Source: Larix sibirica (taxonomy: Eukaryota > Streptophyta > Pinopsida > Pinales > Pinaceae). From it: a DNA stretch of 23,619 nucleotides. The translations under genes were made by a program, and so were the position numbers. A model generated the notes under the pieces. It saw only the letters and a program-made list of their open reading frames with translations, made no database searches and was not told where the DNA came from. The DNA is taken from the NCBI GenBank assembly GCA_004151065.3, contig NWUY0300010016.1, forward strand, positions 96,123-119,741, written 5' to 3'. Below, one piece after another: positions 20,109 through 23,619 of the stretch. Numbering within the stretch: the first letter of the stretch is position 1; each line of letters opens with the position of its first letter.

Positions 20109-20120
20109 GCTCTGATACCA
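20109..20120 (-). promoter_or_regulatory. Copia primer-binding site (initiator tRNA-Met)
   Basis: The minus strand reads TGGTATCAGAGC, the standard copia primer-binding site complementary to the 3' end of initiator tRNA-Met. It directly abuts the LTR end (...TTACAACA). This fixes the element's orientation as minus and agrees with gag at 18750-19422. Confidence 0.9.
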
Positions 20121-20238
20121 TGTTGTAATATGGTAAATACAAAATATAAATGACAAGAGAAAATTATTAATTGGACAGACATCAAGTACACATTGAGGTC
20201 AAGCCTCTTTTATTTGGCTTATGGTTTGTTACATAACA
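20121..20238 (-). mobile_element. Probable short 5' LTR of the copia element
   Basis: The inner end is certain because it touches the primer-binding site (minus strand ends ATTACAACA). The best outer end is plus-strand ACATAACA at 20238, giving a 118-bp LTR that starts TGTTATG and ends CAACA on the minus strand. It contains AATAAAAG, a possible poly(A) signal. A longer LTR cannot be excluded, since no second copy is in the window. Confidence 0.55.
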
Positions 20239-21481
20239 ATATAACTAAAAACAATTAAATATAAAATTGTTTTTGTTTGTTTGGAGCATTATACTTCAAC
20301 ATGGACTGCAACACGTTTTGAGTTTTGAAGTTTTTTGGAAAGTGCATCAAAATTTGATTGGAGATAAAACTAAACTTTACCCTCTACAAAAACATCAAGA
20401 GATGCCCTGCAAATGTTGGAGAATATGTGTTTATAGCTTTTATGAAGATTATTTTTGCTAAAATTAAATTTTGAGTGAATGCTCTTCAATAGATCTCAAA
20501 AAAATTCTTCGAAATTCTTTCAAAACTAATCTCAATTTTATGCATGTACTTCGAGGGCTATTTAGTTCAAACATTGATAACTTCCCCACATAAAATCTGA
20601 TCAAGCAACTACATTTGGTTGTGCGAAGATAATGAAAGTAAATTTCCATTGATTGGTTGCAAGCCCAATTTCAACATAAACTGCAAGGTGTTCATAATCA
20701 ATAAAGTACACTGTGCTTTGTTGGCATGGTATTCAAACTATAGGCTTTCACAATTTTCATATTTTTAAGGATGTTGGAATTAGATTCTGAGAGTTGTGTT
20801 GATTTTGCAATCTAGTAAAACTTATAGGTAGACTATTTTGGAGGTTAAATTGTCATTTTTTTATTGAGAGCAAAAAATGCACAAAATCAATTTTAATGAA
20901 ACCCTGGGCCTTGTTTAAAACATTGCTTTGCCTAAATTGAATTGTGCCAATGCTTCTTAAATATTTGTTATATTTATTCCAAGATAATGACCAACACTAA
21001 CCCAATTCATCACAATAGGAGAAATTTTAATCTATGAAAATGGTTAATTGACATTAGGCATGCCTAAGACCAAACAATTATTGAACTTGTTGATTCTTCC
21101 TGAAATGCAGTTCTGAGTGAACCAAATATGTTAGATGTTGTCAATAAGATTAGATAATGCTTCACATACTCTTACATGGGTCGGAACTAGTTAAATCCAA
21201 GTGGTACAATGACAAAATCAAGATGTACACAATGTAATAAATGCAAGAAAGAAAAAGTATGATAATGCAAATTGAAGAAATATTTTGTGATCACACATTA
21301 AAACCATAAATTCAAGCATGCATCAAGAAATACTAATCCTAGTTAGCAACATGCAGTCGTCAATTGAATTCAAAAGAATGAAGACTTGAAAAACAAAATT
21401 TGGACCTAAAAATACGTTTTTTAAAGGGGGTTTCCAAATCTATTAACTTGGGGCATGTTGAGGCTTCAACAAGTGTATGAT
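20239..21481. other. No gene seen
   Basis: AT-rich stretch with no protein similarity, RNA gene or element terminus that I can support on either strand. Open frames here are short and look like chance. Confidence 0.5.
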
Positions 21482-21491
21482 CGTCCCTCGA

Positions 21492-21549
21492 ATGGTTTGT
21501 GATGGAATTTCACATGGGATATGGTTTGTGATGGAATTCCACATTATAG
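21492..21549. repeat. 29-bp tandem duplication
   Basis: ATGGTTTGTGATGGAATT(T/C)CACAT at 21492 and 21521. It lies in the presumed internal 3' part of the copia-type element whose LTR begins at 22001. Confidence 0.75.
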
Positions 21550-21934
21550 ATGACTTACTCAATGGTTTATTGATCTTAGTGGGTGCTTGTTTGGCATTCT
21601 TCCTTAGGGCATTGGAGATCTCATGGCAGTGTGGGTGACATCCTTCAAGATGGATACATGGAGGTGATTTCTTATTTTGAGAAACCCTACTTAAGAGGGA
21701 GAATGTTTTGCATAATGGAGGATATCATTATTCCATATGCAACATGCAATAGGTTGGATTCCTATATGGAGACTTAGCGATTACTTAGGGGCGTCTAGGT
21801 TGTGATAATGTTCATACAAGTTGAGTGGATCCAATGGAGAAAATAGATTAAGAGGATTGATGGAACCTCTGGAGGCTTTAATGAGGAGAACTAGACACAA
21901 GTCCTATGTTGGAAATATTGTTGTCATTGATGTC

Positions 21935-21949
21935 AAAGAGGAGGGGAGA
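21935..21949 (+). promoter_or_regulatory. Polypurine tract-like sequence
   Basis: AAAGAGGAGGGGAGA resembles the polypurine tract that primes plus-strand synthesis just before a copia 3' LTR. Here it is 51 bp from the LTR start at 22001. The gap consists of a purine-rich ATGAAGAT(T/C)GCAA repeat, so it has probably been separated by local duplication. Alternatively the LTR starts at TGAAGATG, 21951. Confidence 0.5.
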
Positions 21950-22267
21950 CTGAAGATGACCAATATGAAGATTGCAAGATGAAGATCGCAAAATGAAGAT
22001 TGTTGGAATTATTATGTCATTGATGCCCAGTTTGGATAGCCTGTCTTTGAAGGAGTTTTTTCTATGAATAGCTAGCTCATCTAGGAGCATATGATACATA
22101 GTTGAAAAGCTTATTCTGGTACCTTTCCAATGATATATGGAACTCCCTCTAACTCCATAGAACTAGGGAGATATGAAGTGTTAAAATAGCCCTTCCAGAG
22201 TGTTAGGTCGGCCCTGGCAGGATATTGAACAATGTTAGGTTGTCCCAGAAAGGTGACTTAAAAATAG

Positions 22268-22275
22268 TATAAATA
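22268..22275 (+). promoter_or_regulatory. TATA box of the copia LTR
   Basis: TATAAATA, about 270 bp into the LTR and followed by GC-richer sequence and CATCCACACA near 22310, where a transcription start would be expected. This marks the U3/R side of the LTR. Confidence 0.6.
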
Positions 22276-22686
22276 GAAGGAGGCGCTCCTCATTTTTTTA
22301 TTCACTCATCCACACATGGAGATCCCTTATAGGTGTACACTTCTAAGAAGAAGATATTCTTTTTGTATTTGTTCAAGGAGGAGTACTTGTAAGGGTATTT
22401 GAAGATGTTTTCTTAAAGGTTGTTAAGGATGTTTTCTTGAAGACTTTCTAGGGTTTTCTAAAGGAGGAACCGAACTTTTACTGTTGGAATTTTCATTGCT
22501 GGGAAATTTCACTGCTAAGAAGAGTCTTTTGTGGTTTGCTTTGAGATGTTATCTTGGATTATTTTCTAAGGGTTCTTCTCTGGATCAGGCTCATGTAGAA
22601 GGTTACCATGTTAGATTTTGGAATTGGTTTGAAGATGATATTACAATAGATTGTGGAGTAGATCTGAGGAAAACTCTGAGGAAGAT

Positions 22687-22754
22687 TTGAAGCAGATTAT
22701 GGAGCATATCTGAGGTATATTTGAAGCAAATTATGGAGCAAATCTGAGTCAGAT
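22687..22754. repeat. 34-bp tandem repeat in the LTR
   Basis: TTGAAGCA(G/A)ATTATGGAGCA(T/A)ATCTGAG at 22687 and 22721, with a partial third copy (AGATTATGAAGGAGATTTGAA) after it. Imperfect and purine-rich. Confidence 0.7.
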
Positions 22755-22828
22755 TATGAAGGAGATTTGAACTTAGTTATGAGATAATATTTGAGGTGAT
22801 TATGTCAGCATTCTTGTACCTAATTCTT

Positions 22829-23062
22829 CGGTAGGTTGGTGCATACATATTGTTGAGTTGACCCTCCTCAGTGGAGGATATTGGTGTTTCCAGTAAGTTG
22901 GTGCCTACATATTGTTGATTTGGTGCTCATGAATTAGGAGATTGGTGTCTTCAGTAGGTTGGTGCCTTCATATTGTTGTGGTGGTGCTCATTTGAGGGGA
23001 TTGGTGTCTCCAATAAGTTGGTGCTTACAAACTTTGTAATAGTAGGTTGGTGCCTACCTGAA
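22829..23062. repeat. 59-62-bp minisatellite in the LTR
   Basis: The motif TA(G/A)GTTGGTGC(C/A/T)TAC starts at 22832, 22894, 22955 and 23014, with a final partial copy at 23043. Between motifs the units share ATATTGTTG and GATTGGTGT(C/T)TC. It lies in the 3' half of the LTR (R/U5). The units differ, so the array is old or evolving. Confidence 0.85.
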
Positions 23063-23240
23063 TTTATTAAGATAAGCTTTTGTGGTTTTCTCTTGAAAGG
23101 GTTTCCACGTTAAATTTTGTGTGTTGTGATTTATGTGTATTTATTGTTTCAAAGTAAATGAATGATTGATGTTTAAAGTAAGAAAAAGTATCTAATACTG
23201 ATTCATCGCCCCCCCTCTCAGTATAATCATAAGTTCAACA

Positions 23241-23619
23241 ACATCGTGGAATTCCTTTGAATTTGGAGCCTTGATTGTGGATGACATCTACTTGGAGCTT
23301 AACATGGGTAACCTTGGAGTGTAGCGCTCCACATGTGTTCTTATAGATTGTGAAGGGTTTTGACAAACCTGTGTAAGAAAACAAATACAAAACAAAATCT
23401 AAAACACAAGAATTAACATTGGCTCACACACACATTACACAAAGATTTACCATCGATACCCAAAAATAGGAAAACCAACATTCCTGTGTTTCTCCACTCT
23501 TTATCTCATTGTATTATATGTTATGTATTCAATACAATATTTTAGCATCCAAAACACTAATCCATTAACCCATATTAGATTACAACCCCAATTCCTTAAC
23601 AAGAGTTAGTTTACAATGG
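23241..23619. other. No gene seen to the window end
   Basis: Sequence flanking the copia LTR. A CA-rich stretch lies near 23425. No coding similarity, primer-binding site or further element end could be supported. Confidence 0.5.

Larger units (their letters stand above)
22001..23240 (+). mobile_element. Copia-type LTR, probably a 3' LTR
   Basis: Starts TGTTGGAATTATTATGTCATTGATG, an opening common to plant copia LTRs, and ends with CCCCCCCTCTCAG...GTTCAACA at 23240, also a common copia LTR finish, so the termini form TGTTG...CAACA. Length is about 1.24 kb. A TATA box is at 22268-22275. The sequence after 23240 is not a tRNA-Met primer-binding site, which argues against a 5' LTR. A purine-rich tract precedes it, which supports a 3' LTR. 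Bases 21996-22000 (AAGAT) and 23241-23245 (ACATC) do not match, so it does not look like a solo LTR with an intact target-site duplication. Confidence 0.7.

Noticed and set aside
20109-20120. A tRNA-Met gene
   Set aside because: Only the 12 bases complementary to the tRNA 3' end are present, next to an LTR end. No cloverleaf can be formed from the surroundings.
20239-22000. Complete copia internal region belonging to the LTR at 22001
   Set aside because: No integrase, RT or RNase H motifs could be read in any frame, so only the LTR and a purine-rich tract are called.
22829-23062. CRISPR-like array
   Set aside because: The units are 59-62 bp imperfect tandem copies in which repeat and spacer both vary gradually, inside a plant LTR. 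This is a minisatellite.

Overview
This is nuclear DNA from a plant, made mostly of decayed retrotransposons. Plant origin rests on plant-type Ty3/gypsy and Ty1/copia gag and pol remnants, a plant-style endo-/exo-glucanase (GH3) fragment with splice sites, and a TM9SF (nonaspanin) fragment. The low GC, the density of old elements and the lack of any intact gene suggest a very large genome, possibly a gymnosperm. That last point is inference only. I see no complete functional gene, RNA gene or CRISPR array.

Layout. 1-2152: a broken Ty3/gypsy pol (pre-RT spacer, RT, RNase H, start of integrase), plus strand. 3503-4045: an unidentified coding remnant interrupted only by TAG. 4350-6324: a plus-strand gag to pre-protease remnant of the same Ty3 lineage. 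7190-9359: a second gag of that lineage on the minus strand, so the two gags converge. 9988-10317: an unusual cluster of TGCGGA/TCCGCA hairpin repeats. 10622-11554: a probable internally deleted LINE. 11555-13900: mostly structureless, AT-rich DNA. 13940-15103: a third gag from a different Ty3 lineage (minus), with primer-binding site and probable LTR. 16030-16620: degenerate tandem repeats. 16605-18048: a cluster of host gene fragments (TM9SF, GH3 beta-glucosidase, an unassigned exon), all on the plus strand and with introns kept, followed by two minisatellites. 18750-20238: a minus-strand copia 5' end (gag, tRNA-Met primer-binding site, short LTR) whose gag carries a fresh 169-bp tandem triplication. 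22001-23240: a plus-strand copia-type LTR with TATA box and a 60-bp minisatellite.

Nothing here works as a pathway. The window records successive insertion, point decay (many stops look like CAG to TAG), local tandem amplification and transduplication of host exons. The most notable items are the captured gene-fragment cluster, the 169-bp gag-derived tandem repeat and the TGCGGA hairpin cluster. I did not find a convincing new biological system.
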